Positions 35,129-43,404 are shown, numbered from the stretch's first letter. The stretch is DNA of 64,000 nt from Desulfovermiculus halophilus DSM 18834 (GCF_000620765.1 NZ_JIAK01000005.1:124001-188000), one strand, 5' to 3'. Notes: generated by a model from the letters alone, not told the origin. Numbers and translations are program-made.

Positions 35129-35950
35129 TTGCGAGGCCGCAGGGAAACGTGTATTCCGGACTTCGTGGGATCAAGACAACGGAAGAAGCTCAGCTTCGCT
35201 CAAAAGAAATGTGTGTCCAAGGCCGGCAAGCTGATGCTGGACAACAGCATGCTCCGTCCCGGGGCCAGGATCGGAGTGGCTGTGTCCGGGGGGATGGACA
35301 GCTGGGTCCTGCTGCAGGCTTTGAGCCTGCACCGGCGCAAGCTGCCTTTTCCCATTCAGCTTATGGTCCTGCACATCAATCCCGGATTCGATCCGGCCAA
35401 TCACGCCCCCTTGATCAACTGGGCCCGGGAGGCCGGAGTGGCGGTGCACGCGGAGGTCTCTGACATGGGGCCTCGGGCGCATTCCCCGGAAAACCGCAAG
35501 AGCTCCCCCTGCTTTTTCTGCAGCTGGCGCAGGCGAAAACACCTGTTCACCCTGGTGGAACACTATGGGTTGACCCATTTGGCCCTGGGCCATACTGCCG
35601 ACGACCTGGTGCAGACCTTTTTCCTCAATCTGTTCTATCAGGGCCGGGTCGAGGGGCTGTATGCCAGGGAGCCTTTTTTTCAGGGCCGTTTTGAACTCAT
35701 CCGTCCCCTACTGCATGTGGAGAAACGCCTGGTCCGCAAGGCGGTCCGGGACTGGGGGCTTCCGGTCTGGGCCAATCCCTGTCCCTCGGCCCAGGCCAGC
35801 AAGCGAAGCGAGGTGGATGAGTGGCTCCAGACCATGTGGGCGGGAAACTCCAAGATGCGAAAAAGCGTCTTCAGCGCCCTCAAGCGGTGGCAGCAGTCAA
35901 CGCCGGTTCCGGATTTGAGCCGGCCGAACCAGATATCCCGGGACTCGTGA
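35129..35950 (+). CDS. TtcA-like tRNA thiolation PP-loop ATPase
   Basis: A 273-residue protein of the TtcA/TilS superfamily. It has the PP-loop VAVSGGMDSWVLLQAL (about 49-64), LMVLHINPGFD, the CxxC pair in CFFCSWRRRKHLF (about 127-139), and LALGHTADDLVQTFFLNLFYQG. TtcA uses a 4Fe-4S cluster and ATP to make 2-thiocytidine in tRNA. The start is unclear: a TTG at 35129 and a GTG at 35165 are candidates, and no in-frame ATG lies before the conserved CVSKAGKLM region. Its stop is 17 bp from repeat R3. It diverges from rpoZ. It is assigned to the family, not to a proven target base. Confidence 0.82.
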   Translation: MRGRRETCIPDFVGSRQRKKLSFAQKKCVSKAGKLMLDNSMLRPGARIGVAVSGGMDSWVLLQALSLHRRKLPFPIQLMVLHINPGFDPANHAPLINWAREAGVAVHAEVSDMGPRAHSPENRKSSPCFFCSWRRRKHLFTLVEHYGLTHLALGHTADDLVQTFFLNLFYQGRVEGLYAREPFFQGRFELIRPLLHVEKRLVRKAVRDWGLPVWANPCPSAQASKRSEVDEWLQTMWAGNSKMRKSVFSALKRWQQSTPVPDLSRPNQISRDS

Positions 35951-35967
35951 CCGCAGCTCTATCTGTT

Positions 35968-36098
35968 GATGCGCCTGCAAAAAATATGTTTTTGCAGGCA
36001 GTGTCAAGTTTTAAGTTGAAAGTTTTAAGTGAAATCAAATAGTTGTAAATTTTAACTTGTGCGTTTAACCCCAGTCTTCGACTTTTTGCACTTGAGTC
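35968..36098 (+). repeat. AT-rich repeat R3, copy 1
   Basis: A 131-bp element, about 90% identical by eye to 39092-39220 on the other strand. It opens with an 11-bp hairpin, GCCTGCAAAAA/TTTTTGCAGGC around ATATG (35973-35999). It continues with AAGTTTTAAGTTG, ATCAAATAGTT, GTGCGTTTAACCCCAGTC and GACTTTTTGCA, ending GAGTC. It is strikingly AT-rich against the surrounding high-GC sequence and has no ORF. It fills the gap between ttcA and dus. Confidence 0.9.
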
Positions 36099-36123
36099 TA
36101 TCCGTTGTGGAATGCAGGTGCCC

Positions 36124-37152
36124 ATGTCCAGCCCCAGCCCATCTCCTCCCCGGCTGCCGATAGGTCCAAATCAGCCCTGGCTGGCCCCCCTGGCCGGATT
36201 CTCAGATCTCCCCTTCCGGCTTTTGTGCCGGGAGATGGGGTGCGCCGCGGCCTGCACGGAGATGATCAGCGCCAAAGGGCTTCTGTATCACAGCTCGGGC
36301 ACCTGGGATCTGCTCCGCACCTGTTCCCAGGATCATCCCCTGGTGGTCCAGCTCTTCGGGGCCGAAGCGGAGGTGATTGCAGAAGCAGTCTCTGGCCTGA
36401 AAGAGATGGGCTTTTCCTTCTTTGATCTCAATGCCGGGTGCCCGGTCAAAAAGGTGGTCAAGACCGGAGCCGGGGCGGCCTTGCTGCACCATCCGCCGCA
36501 TCTGTGCAAGGTTCTTTCTGCAATGGTGGATGTCGCCGGTCCGGGGCGGGTGGGGGTCAAGCTGCGAAGCGGGGTCACCTCCGGGACAGAGGTCCTGTCC
36601 TGGATCCAGGGGCTGGACTCTTTGGGCCTGGGCTGGGTCAGCCTGCATCCGAGGACTGTGCGGCAGGGGTATGCCGGACGGGCGGACTGGCAGGTTCTGG
36701 ACGCAGTCAGCAGGAAGATGCAGCTTCCGGTTCTAGCCAGCGGGGATCTGATTAGTGCCCGGGACGGTCTGCATTGCATGCAGAGCACGCAGGCCGGCGG
36801 GCTCATGTTCGCCCGCGGGGCCCTGGCTGATCCGGGGATCTTTGCCGCGTATCTTAAGGCCCTTAAGGACGGGGAGGAGCACAGCAGGGAGGAGAAAGAC
36901 GCCCTGGTCAGGACCCTGCGCACCGCCCGGCGGCATATCGAGCTGACCCGGGAGCACGGCAGGGGCGATCATGAACTGCTGCGGATGCGGACCATCATCC
37001 CCAGGTACATGCGGGGATTTCCGGGGGTAAAGCATGTCCGGCAGCGGGTGGTGGCCTGCAGGACATGGTCGGAACTGGTCTCGTACCTGGACCAGGTGGA
37101 GATGCAAAGTGCCCAAGATTTGCAACGGCCTTCGAACATACCGCATACTTGA
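36124..37152 (+). CDS. dus: tRNA-dihydrouridine synthase
   Basis: A 342-residue flavoenzyme that reduces uridines in tRNA. The FMN-binding TIM barrel begins WLAPLAGFSDLPFRLLCREMG, with TEMISAKGLLY. The catalytic Cys is in FFDLNAGCPVKKVVKTGAGAALL (about residue 110), followed by VGVKLRSG, SLHPRTVRQGYAGRADW and PVLASGDLISARDG. A helical RNA-binding C-terminus follows. It is near DusB in character, but the exact class is not settled. ATG 36124 has CAGGTG just upstream; ATG 36112 is an alternative. R3 copy 1 ends 25 bp before it and ispH follows after 18 bp. Confidence 0.92.
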   Translation: MSSPSPSPPRLPIGPNQPWLAPLAGFSDLPFRLLCREMGCAAACTEMISAKGLLYHSSGTWDLLRTCSQDHPLVVQLFGAEAEVIAEAVSGLKEMGFSFFDLNAGCPVKKVVKTGAGAALLHHPPHLCKVLSAMVDVAGPGRVGVKLRSGVTSGTEVLSWIQGLDSLGLGWVSLHPRTVRQGYAGRADWQVLDAVSRKMQLPVLASGDLISARDGLHCMQSTQAGGLMFARGALADPGIFAAYLKALKDGEEHSREEKDALVRTLRTARRHIELTREHGRGDHELLRMRTIIPRYMRGFPGVKHVRQRVVACRTWSELVSYLDQVEMQSAQDLQRPSNIPHT

Positions 37153-37170
37153 GGTGCACAAGGAGGACCA

Positions 37171-38052
37171 ATGGCGGACACGATTATTCGGGCCACGACG
37201 GCCGGATTCTGCATGGGCGTGGATCTGGCCCTTCGCAAGCTGGACCGGGTCCTGGCCGAGAACACCTGTCAGGAGAAGATCTGCACCTTGGGGCCCATCA
37301 TTCACAACCCCCAGGTCTTGCGGGACTATGCCGAGCAGGGCGTACAGCAGGTTGACTCGGTTCAGGAAGTGCAGCCCGGGAGCTGTGTTGTCATCCGGGC
37401 CCACGGGGTGCCCATGCCGGTGCAGAAAGAGCTCCAGAACCGCGGGGCGCGGATTGTGGATGCCACCTGTCCCAAGGTCAAGAAGGCCCAGATGCTGATA
37501 GCCGAACACAGCGCCCACGGGGCCCGCCTCCTCTTGTACGGAGAGCCCGATCATCCGGAAGTGGCCGGGCTGCTCAGCTACGCCTCCCCCCGGGCCCAGG
37601 TCATCGAGAATCTGGAGATGGTGGACGCCCTGGATCTCCACCCGGAACAGCAGTATTTCCTGGCCGCTCAAACCACCCAGGACCGCTCCGAGTTCCAGTC
37701 CGTGGTCGCCAGGCTGGAAGAACGGCTGGGGACGGAGTTTCCGGTCCTGGACACCATCTGCGACGCCACCCGGGAGCGGCAGAAAGAGGCCATGCGTATC
37801 GCCCGGCAGGTGGATGTCATGCTGGTCGTCGGAGGGTTCTCCAGCGGCAACACCAGACGGCTGGCCAAGGTGGTCCAGGATCAGGGGGTGCCCAGCATTC
37901 ACATAGAAAGCGCCGACGACCTGTCGGGTCAGGAGCTGAGCCAGGCCAGCCGGGTGGGGATTACCGCCGGGGCGTCCACCCCCAGGAAGGTGATCGATGC
38001 CGTGGAAAAGACGGCCGCACGCTGGAGCGAATGGGGAGGTTCTTGGACGTAG
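37171..38052 (+). CDS. ispH: 4-hydroxy-3-methylbut-2-enyl diphosphate reductase
   Basis: A 293-residue iron-sulfur enzyme for the last MEP step, giving IPP and DMAPP. The three cluster cysteines are in TTAGFCMGVD (Cys14), VDATCPKVKK and LDTICDATRERQ. Active-site stretches IRAHGVP, LYGEPDHPEV, AAQTTQ and VVGGFSSGNTRRL are intact. AAGGAGG lies four bases before ATG 37171. The last four codons and the TAG stop (38038-38052, residues GSWT) are supplied by the left end of repeat R2 copy B, so the element has replaced the native C-terminal tail. Confidence 0.95.
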   Translation: MADTIIRATTAGFCMGVDLALRKLDRVLAENTCQEKICTLGPIIHNPQVLRDYAEQGVQQVDSVQEVQPGSCVVIRAHGVPMPVQKELQNRGARIVDATCPKVKKAQMLIAEHSAHGARLLLYGEPDHPEVAGLLSYASPRAQVIENLEMVDALDLHPEQQYFLAAQTTQDRSEFQSVVARLEERLGTEFPVLDTICDATRERQKEAMRIARQVDVMLVVGGFSSGNTRRLAKVVQDQGVPSIHIESADDLSGQELSQASRVGITAGASTPRKVIDAVEKTAARWSEWGGSWT

Positions 38053-38318
38053 CCTGTGGATTTTTGGAGTTTGCCATCTCTTCTGTGTGCCCACTTTCGG
38101 CCCGGTATTTTCTAAGTCCCGCCAAAGGGGGATCCCTGCCCCCTCCAGGCACTCACATGTTGGACATTGCTTTCAGATGGACTGAGCATATCATGCATGT
38201 GAGTGCCTGGTTTCCCCCTTTTGGCGGGACCAAGAAAATGTGCGGGCCTGCCGCTTACGGCACACAGAAGAGACGGCAAACTCTTATATATGCAATTCCA
38301 CATTCTGTGTCCAAGAGG
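38038..38318 (+). repeat. R2 copy B: long imperfect palindrome (MITE-like)
   Basis: The longest R2 copy, filling most of the 314-bp gap 38053-38366. Its left 106 bp match copy A. From 38067 to 38283 it is a near-complete inverted repeat: the outer 25-base arms (38067-38092 and 38259-38283) differ at one position, and inner arms GGCCCG..TATTTTCT..GTCCCGCCAAA..GGGGG and CCAGGCACTCACATG are mirrored before a loop of about 35 bases. It carries no ORF. I see nothing else in 38319-38366 except a weak 6-bp hairpin past rnc. Confidence 0.88.
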
Positions 38319-38366
38319 CAATGATGATCGGTCCGAACAGGACCTCTGGACCGGCTGATCGGGGGG

Positions 38367-39071
38367 CTACTGGTTCTGCCTGGCATGCAGGACGGCCAGG
38401 GCCTGTTCGGCTGCACACTGTTCGGCCTTTTTCATGCTGGTGGATGAGGCCCGGCAGGCGGACCCGTCTGGCAGGGTGAGCTCCACGGTGTAGACCTTGG
38501 CGTGCTCCGGGCCCTCGCTGCTGATCAGGGCGTATGTGGGCCGGGCCTGGAACTGTTTCTGGGTCAGTTCCTGCAAGCGGCTCTTGAAGTCTTTTTTCCG
38601 TTCCCTGGGCAGTCGGGATGGCCAGAAGGGCTCCAAAAGACGGAGGATAATCCCCCGGGTTGTAGGGTAGTCGCTGTCCAGAAAGATGGCCCCAAACAAG
38701 GACTCCAGGGCGTCACACAGAACCGCGTCCCGGTCCCTCCCCCCTTGCCGTTCTTCGCCCTTGCCCAGAAAGATGAACTCACCGATCCGAAGCTCACGGG
38801 CCAGCTGGGCCAGGGCCGGCTCGCTGACCAGCTTGGAGCGCATGCTGGTCAGCACGCCCTCTCTGGCCTGGGGAAACCGGGCATACAGGGTTTCGGACAC
38901 GCTGAGCTCCAGGACCGCATCTCCGAGGAACTCCAGCCGTTCATTGTGGGCCATGGAGGTGTCGTACTCATTAGCGTACGAGCTGTGGGTCATGGCCTGA
39001 TGGAGCAGGGTGCTGTCGGTGAACGTATATCCGATGTGATCTTCCAATCCCTTCATGGCCGAGTCAGACAC
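38367..39071 (-). CDS. rnc: ribonuclease III
   Basis: A 234-residue dsRNA endonuclease. The catalytic signature is HNERLEFLGDAVLELSVSE (metal ligands Glu and Asp), followed by GDAVL-partner residues DALESLFGAIFLD. The dsRNA-binding domain fills about 150-230 (DFKSRLQELTQKQF, KVYTVELTLPDG, SSTSMKKAEQCAAEQAL). Three starts are possible: ATG 39131 lies in repeat R3, GTG 39071 has GGGAG eight bases upstream, and ATG 39056 has no site. I chose GTG 39071. The gene opposes ispH across R2 copy B. RNase III could act on the hairpin RNAs of the nearby repeats, which is speculation. Confidence 0.93.
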   Translation of the reverse strand: MSDSAMKGLEDHIGYTFTDSTLLHQAMTHSSYANEYDTSMAHNERLEFLGDAVLELSVSETLYARFPQAREGVLTSMRSKLVSEPALAQLARELRIGEFIFLGKGEERQGGRDRDAVLCDALESLFGAIFLDSDYPTTRGIILRLLEPFWPSRLPRERKKDFKSRLQELTQKQFQARPTYALISSEGPEHAKVYTVELTLPDGSACRASSTSMKKAEQCAAEQALAVLHARQNQ

Positions 39072-39091
39072 GCCTCTTTCTCCCTTCAATT

Positions 39092-39220
39092 GACTCAACT
39101 GCAAAAAGTCAAAGACTGGGGTTAAACGCACAAATTAAAATTTATAACTATTTGATTTTACTCAAACTTGCAACTTAAAACTTAACACTGCCTGCAAAAC
39201 ATATTTTTTGCAGGCGCATC
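39092..39220 (-). repeat. AT-rich repeat R3, copy 2 (inverted)
   Basis: A 129-bp inverted counterpart of 35968-36098. It has the same hairpin GCCTGCAAAAA../..TTTTGCAGGC near 39190-39215, and the same GTGCGTTTAACCCCAGTC block. It occupies the whole gap between rnc and rnhA; the rnhA stop codon starts two bases beyond its edge. Together the two copies bracket 2.99 kb containing dus, ispH, R2 copy B and rnc. Confidence 0.9.
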
Positions 39221-39221
39221 T

Positions 39222-39695
39222 TCAATTGCTCGGATCCAAGGTTAATCTGGGCTTGCTCGCCGCCTTGCGGGCCAAGCTGTCGCAGCGCTCGTTCTCTGCA
39301 TGTCCCTGATGCCCCCGGGTCCACTCAATGGACACCTGGTGCTTTCTGATCAGCCCGGCCAGCTCTTTCCACAAGTCTTGATTCTTGACAGCGGCTTTGG
39401 AGGCTGTTTTCCATCCGTTGCTCTGCCAGCGGCGCAGCCAGCCCTGAACCAAGGCATCATGAATATACCTGGAATCAGTGACGATATGTACCCTGTGGGG
39501 GTCGGACAGGGACTTCAGCCCCTCGATGACCGCCTTGAGCTCCATCCGGTTGTTTGTGGTCCCGGCCCATCCCCCGGACAGCTCCTTGCGCTGACCGGCC
39601 CGATCGATGATCACGGCCCATCCTCCGGGGCCTGGATTGCCGAGGCAGGCCCCATCGGTATAGAGAGTAGCCTGGTCTTCTGTGTCTGTGCTCAT
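39222..39695 (-). CDS. rnhA: ribonuclease HI
   Basis: A 157-residue enzyme that degrades the RNA strand of RNA-DNA hybrids. The four carboxylates are present: D14 in LYTDGACLGNPGPGGWA, E in TTNNRMELKAVIEGL, D in IVTDSRYIHDAL, and the last D in NERCDSLARKAA. The conserved VEWxxGHxGHxxNE appears as IEWTRGHQGHAENE. The basic handle region (GWLRRWQSNGWKTASKAAVKNQDLW) is present as in E. coli RNase HI. Its stop is two bases from repeat R3. The phosphohexomutase gene lies 45 bp upstream on the same strand. Confidence 0.96.
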   Translation of the reverse strand: MSTDTEDQATLYTDGACLGNPGPGGWAVIIDRAGQRKELSGGWAGTTNNRMELKAVIEGLKSLSDPHRVHIVTDSRYIHDALVQGWLRRWQSNGWKTASKAAVKNQDLWKELAGLIRKHQVSIEWTRGHQGHAENERCDSLARKAASKPRLTLDPSN

Positions 39696-39740
39696 TGCTG
39701 GATGCTCGCCTGGGTATAAAGGTGCTGGGTGAATAAAAGC

Positions 39741-41120
39741 TCATGTCCGGGTCAGGTCTGTGATCCATCCCCGCAGGGGAGCTTGGACAAACTCCCTGAT
39801 CTCCCCCAGCCGTTGTTCGGTCTCGGCTTCAAAGCGCAGAACCAGGACCGGCTGGGTGTTGGAGGCCCGGACCAGGGCCCATCCGTCTCCAAGGTCCAGG
39901 CGCACGCCATCCACGTCGATGACCTGATACTCATCATTGTTTGGAGTGAAATGGGTCCTGGCCCGCTGAACCACATCGAACTTTACGGCATCCGGGCAAT
40001 CCATGCGGATCTCCGGCGTACAGGCGGTGGGCGGCCAGTCGTCCAGCAGGGCGGAAAGCGGCTTGTCCTGGTGGGCGACAATCTCTGCCAGCCGCTGGGC
40101 GGCGTACGCCGCGTCGTCGAATCCGTAATACCGGTCGGCGAAGAACATATGCCCGCTCATCTCTCCGGCCAGCAGGGCGCCGCTCTCCTGCATCCGGGCC
40201 TTGATCAGGGAGTGACCGGTCCTGCACATCTCGGGGTCCCCACCGTTTTGAGCGATGTCCTTGAACAAAAGGTGCGAGCACTTGACCTCGGCCAGGATCT
40301 TGGCCCCGGGATGCTCTCGGAGCAGGTCCCGGGCAAAAACGGCCAGGAGCCGGTCTCCATACATGACCTCTCCCTTCTCGTCCACCACCCCGATGCGGTC
40401 GGCGTCCCCGTCCAGGCCTATGCCGAAGTCGGCTCCCTGTTCACGAACCGCGGCCTGCAGGTCCCGCAGGTTGTCGGCTACTGTGGGATCTGGATGGTGG
40501 TTGGGGAAATCAGGGTCCGGCCGGCAATAAAGTTGTGTCACTTCCGCTCCGATTTCGTCCAAGAGCCGGGCACATATCTCTCCCCCAGCCCCATTGCCCC
40601 CGTCCACAACCACCCGGACCGGACGGGCCAGACTGGTCTGGGAACTCAAGGACTGGATATAATCGGGGACAATATCCATCTCGCTGACCACGCCCCGGCC
40701 TTGTGCAAACTGCCCCGAGCACATAATAGCGTAGATGCGCTGGATATCCTGGGAATGGATGGTGTTCTTGCCGGACCAGATCTTAAATCCATTGTATTCC
40801 GGTGGATTGTGGCTGGCCGTGATCATGACTCCGGCTTGACGGTTCAGGGTTCTAACGGCATAATAAAAGACTGGAGTTGGGACCATGGGCAGGACGACAA
40901 CGTCCACACCTGCATCCAGCAGTCCCTGGACCATAGCTTGCTGATAGGACAGGGAGCTGTGCCGACAATCCCGGCCGACAACCGCCTGAGAGTGCCCGTT
41001 TTCCACAAAGAACGTCCCACAGGCCCTGCCCAGGGCTTCAACCCACTCGGGGTCAAAGTCTTGATCCACCAGACCGCGTATATCATAGGCGCGGAAGATA
41101 TCCGGGGTGATCGGCCGCAT
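39741..41120 (-). CDS. phosphomannomutase/phosphoglucomutase
   Basis: A 459-residue alpha-D-phosphohexomutase resembling Pseudomonas AlgC. It starts IFRAYDIRGLVDQDFDPEWV. The phosphoserine loop is GVMITASHNPPEYNGFKI, the magnesium loop is GIGLDGDADRIGVVDEKGEV, the sugar-specificity loop is GALLAGEMSGHMFF, and the phosphate-binding end is WALVRASNTQPVLVLRFEA. GEMSGH is typical of enzymes using both glucose and mannose phosphates, for LPS or exopolysaccharide precursors. ATG 41120 has AAGGAG upstream; the frame stays open through the divergent hflK start, which is shadow. Confidence 0.94.
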   Translation of the reverse strand: MRPITPDIFRAYDIRGLVDQDFDPEWVEALGRACGTFFVENGHSQAVVGRDCRHSSLSYQQAMVQGLLDAGVDVVVLPMVPTPVFYYAVRTLNRQAGVMITASHNPPEYNGFKIWSGKNTIHSQDIQRIYAIMCSGQFAQGRGVVSEMDIVPDYIQSLSSQTSLARPVRVVVDGGNGAGGEICARLLDEIGAEVTQLYCRPDPDFPNHHPDPTVADNLRDLQAAVREQGADFGIGLDGDADRIGVVDEKGEVMYGDRLLAVFARDLLREHPGAKILAEVKCSHLLFKDIAQNGGDPEMCRTGHSLIKARMQESGALLAGEMSGHMFFADRYYGFDDAAYAAQRLAEIVAHQDKPLSALLDDWPPTACTPEIRMDCPDAVKFDVVQRARTHFTPNNDEYQVIDVDGVRLDLGDGWALVRASNTQPVLVLRFEAETEQRLGEIREFVQAPLRGWITDLTRT

Positions 41121-41255
41121 TCGCACTCCTTCATTTTCCAGAACAGGATTTACGTCACAACGCAGAGCAGAGGTTAGGGTATTTTGGCCTGCCGGGCAAG
41201 TCTCCGGCCGGGCCAGGAACGACGATGAAATCTCTAAGCAAGGTCCAAACAGAAC

Positions 41256-42353
41256 ATGAATTGGGATTGGGAAAAGCTCCAGGAAAAGAAACAGCGGCAG
41301 TCCAAGGGAGGCAGCGGCGGCGGTGGCCGGGCGACCCCTCCGGATCTTGGCGAGTTCATGCGGAAATTTCAAAACTTCAACAACTTTAAATCTCCCGCAG
41401 TCAAGCTCGGGATCGCTTTGGTGATTCTCTTATGGCTGGCCAGCGGCTTCTACATCGTCCGGCCGGACGAAGTGGGCGTGGTCCAGCGCTTTGGGGCCTA
41501 TGCCCGGACCACCCAGTCCGGACCGCACTATCACCTTCCGATTCCCATCGAGTCGGTCAAGACACCCAAGGTGACCGAGGTCAAACGGGTGGAGATAGGG
41601 TTCCGCAGCCGGGATGCCGGGGCCGGGATGGGGCTGTCCGGTTTCCGCGAGGTCCCTGAGGAGTCCTTGATGCTGACTGGAGACGAGAACCTGGTCAATG
41701 TCCAGTTCATCGTCCAGTACCAGATCAAGGAGGCCCAGAACTATCTGTTCAATATTCAGCAGCAGCAGAAAACGGTCAAGGACGCTGCCGAGGCATCCAT
41801 GCGGGATGTGATCGGCAGCAATCGAATAGATGCCGTGCTCACGGCCGAGAAGTTCGAGGTCCAAAGCCAGACCAAGGAGATCCTGCAGCGCATCCTGGAT
41901 TCCTACGACAGCGGGATCCGGGTCACGGCAGTCAAGCTCCAGGACGTCCATCCGCCGAAGCAGGTCTCCGACGCCTTCAAGGATGTGGCCAGTGCCCGGG
42001 AGGACAAAAGCAAGCTCATCAATCGGGCCATGGGCTACCGGAATCAGATCCTGCCTCAGGCCCGGGGGCAAGTGGCTTCAATCCTCAATGAAGCCGAGGC
42101 CTACAAGGAGACCACCATCCGCAAGGCCAAGGGAGACAGCGAACGGTTCGAAAAGCTGCTGGCCGAATACAAGCAGGCCCAGGATGTGACCCGGGAACGT
42201 CTGTATCTGGAGGCCATGCAGGCGGTCCTGGAGAAGGTGCACAGCACCTACCTCCTCTCGGACCAGGCTGCGGACTCTGTGGTTCCCTATCTGCCCCTGG
42301 ATCAGCTGGGCAACCGGAAGCCGAAGGAGGCGAGCCAGGGGAACGGGCAGTAG
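41256..42353 (+). CDS. hflK: FtsH protease modulator HflK
   Basis: A 365-residue SPFH/band-7 protein that forms a membrane cage with HflC around FtsH. A Gly/Gln-rich cytoplasmic tail (about 1-45) is followed by a membrane helix (about 50-68, VKLGIALVILLWLASGFYIV) and VRPDEVGVVQRFGAYARTTQSGPHYHLPIPIESV, the SPFH start. A long helical region (about 240-330, REDKSKLINRAMGYRNQI...) ends the protein. The ribosome site is weak. Just 101 bp separate it from hflC. It diverges from the phosphohexomutase gene. Confidence 0.95.
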   Translation: MNWDWEKLQEKKQRQSKGGSGGGGRATPPDLGEFMRKFQNFNNFKSPAVKLGIALVILLWLASGFYIVRPDEVGVVQRFGAYARTTQSGPHYHLPIPIESVKTPKVTEVKRVEIGFRSRDAGAGMGLSGFREVPEESLMLTGDENLVNVQFIVQYQIKEAQNYLFNIQQQQKTVKDAAEASMRDVIGSNRIDAVLTAEKFEVQSQTKEILQRILDSYDSGIRVTAVKLQDVHPPKQVSDAFKDVASAREDKSKLINRAMGYRNQILPQARGQVASILNEAEAYKETTIRKAKGDSERFEKLLAEYKQAQDVTRERLYLEAMQAVLEKVHSTYLLSDQAADSVVPYLPLDQLGNRKPKEASQGNGQ

Positions 42354-42454
42354 TTTCAGCGGGCCGCTCTTTGGGAAGAGAGCAGATGGGATGCTTGTGG
42401 ATTTCCGGCGGACTTCTGCACATAGTTTCACTTAAATGAAGGACATATTCGTAT

Positions 42455-43324
42455 ATGGCAGTACAAAAATCGCCTATAGCCGTGGCTGTGGTCTTGGTCC
42501 TGCTGCTCATCGGCATCAGCCAGACCTTTTATACCGTGGATGAGACCGAGAAGGGAGTGGTTCTGCAGCTTGGAAAGCCGGTGGGAGACACCGTTGGCCC
42601 GGGGCTGCATTTCAAGCTTCCCTTTGTCCAGGACGTGGTTACCTTTGATAGTCGGATCCTGGAGTACGACGCCGAGCCGGCCGAGGTGATCACCAAGGAC
42701 AAGAAGACCTTGGTGGTGGACAACTACGCCAGGTGGCGGATCAAAGACCCCCTGCTCTTTTACCGGACCGCCCGGACCGTGGAGGGAGGGACCTCCAGGC
42801 TGGACGATATTGTCTACTCCGAGCTGCGGGTGGCCCTGGGCCGATACACACTGAGCGAGATAGTATCCACCAAGCGGGCGGATATCATGGATCAGGTGCT
42901 GAAAACCACCAGGCGGGATCTCCAGCCGTACGGGATTCAGGTCTGGGATGTGCGGGTCAAGCGGACGGATCTTCCCGGGGAGAACCAAAACGCGATTTTC
43001 GCCCGCATGGAGTCAGAACGGGAGCGGGAGGCCAAGCAGTATCGTTCCGAAGGTGAGGAAGAGGCGGCCAAGATCAGGGCCGAAGCGGACAAGGACCGGT
43101 CCATTATGCTGGCTGAAGCTGAGCGCAAGGCCCAGATCATGCGCGGTGAGGGAGACGCCATAGCCACAAAGATCTACGGGCAGGCCTTTGGCCGGGATCC
43201 CGAGTTCTACGCCTTCACCCGCAGTCTGGAGGCATACAGGTCAGGATTCGGGCAGAACTCCGATCTGGTCCTGTCTCCGGACAGCAGCTTCTTCAAGTAC
43301 CTGATGAGCATGGACAAGCAATAG
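42455..43324 (+). CDS. hflC: FtsH protease modulator HflC
   Basis: A 289-residue partner of HflK. The N-terminal membrane anchor is IAVAVVLVLLLIGISQTFYTV (about 7-27), followed by the SPFH domain with VVLQLGKPVGDTVGPGLHFKLPFVQDVV, and VWDVRVKRTDLPGENQNAIFARMESERERE leading into the charged helix EAKQYRSEGEEEAAKIRAEADKD. Gene order hflK-hflC is the usual one. An intrinsic terminator follows 47 bp past the stop. Confidence 0.96.
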   Translation: MAVQKSPIAVAVVLVLLLIGISQTFYTVDETEKGVVLQLGKPVGDTVGPGLHFKLPFVQDVVTFDSRILEYDAEPAEVITKDKKTLVVDNYARWRIKDPLLFYRTARTVEGGTSRLDDIVYSELRVALGRYTLSEIVSTKRADIMDQVLKTTRRDLQPYGIQVWDVRVKRTDLPGENQNAIFARMESEREREAKQYRSEGEEEAAKIRAEADKDRSIMLAEAERKAQIMRGEGDAIATKIYGQAFGRDPEFYAFTRSLEAYRSGFGQNSDLVLSPDSSFFKYLMSMDKQ

Positions 43325-43371
43325 GCGGGCTGGATCGCGCAAGAGCTGCAGAGAGCCCCTGAGGCGAGGCC

Positions 43372-43404
43372 AAGGCCGGGTTGATCAGAACCCGGCCTTT
43401 TTTT
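43372..43404 (+). terminator. intrinsic terminator of hflKC
   Basis: AAGGCCGGGTT (43372-43382), loop GATCAG, AACCCGGCCTT (43389-43399), then a run of T through 43404. It is a strong plus-strand terminator. Its right arm and T-run also encode the last residues (EKKAGF) and sit at the stop codon of the opposing oxidoreductase gene. Confidence 0.88.

Noticed and set aside
38038-38318. R2 copy B as an insertion sequence
   Set aside because: There is no transposase ORF; at most it is a non-autonomous element.
39741-41177. Long plus-strand ORF antisense to the phosphohexomutase gene
   Set aside because: High-GC codon bias on the real strand opens this frame; the protein has no recognisable family and no ribosome site.
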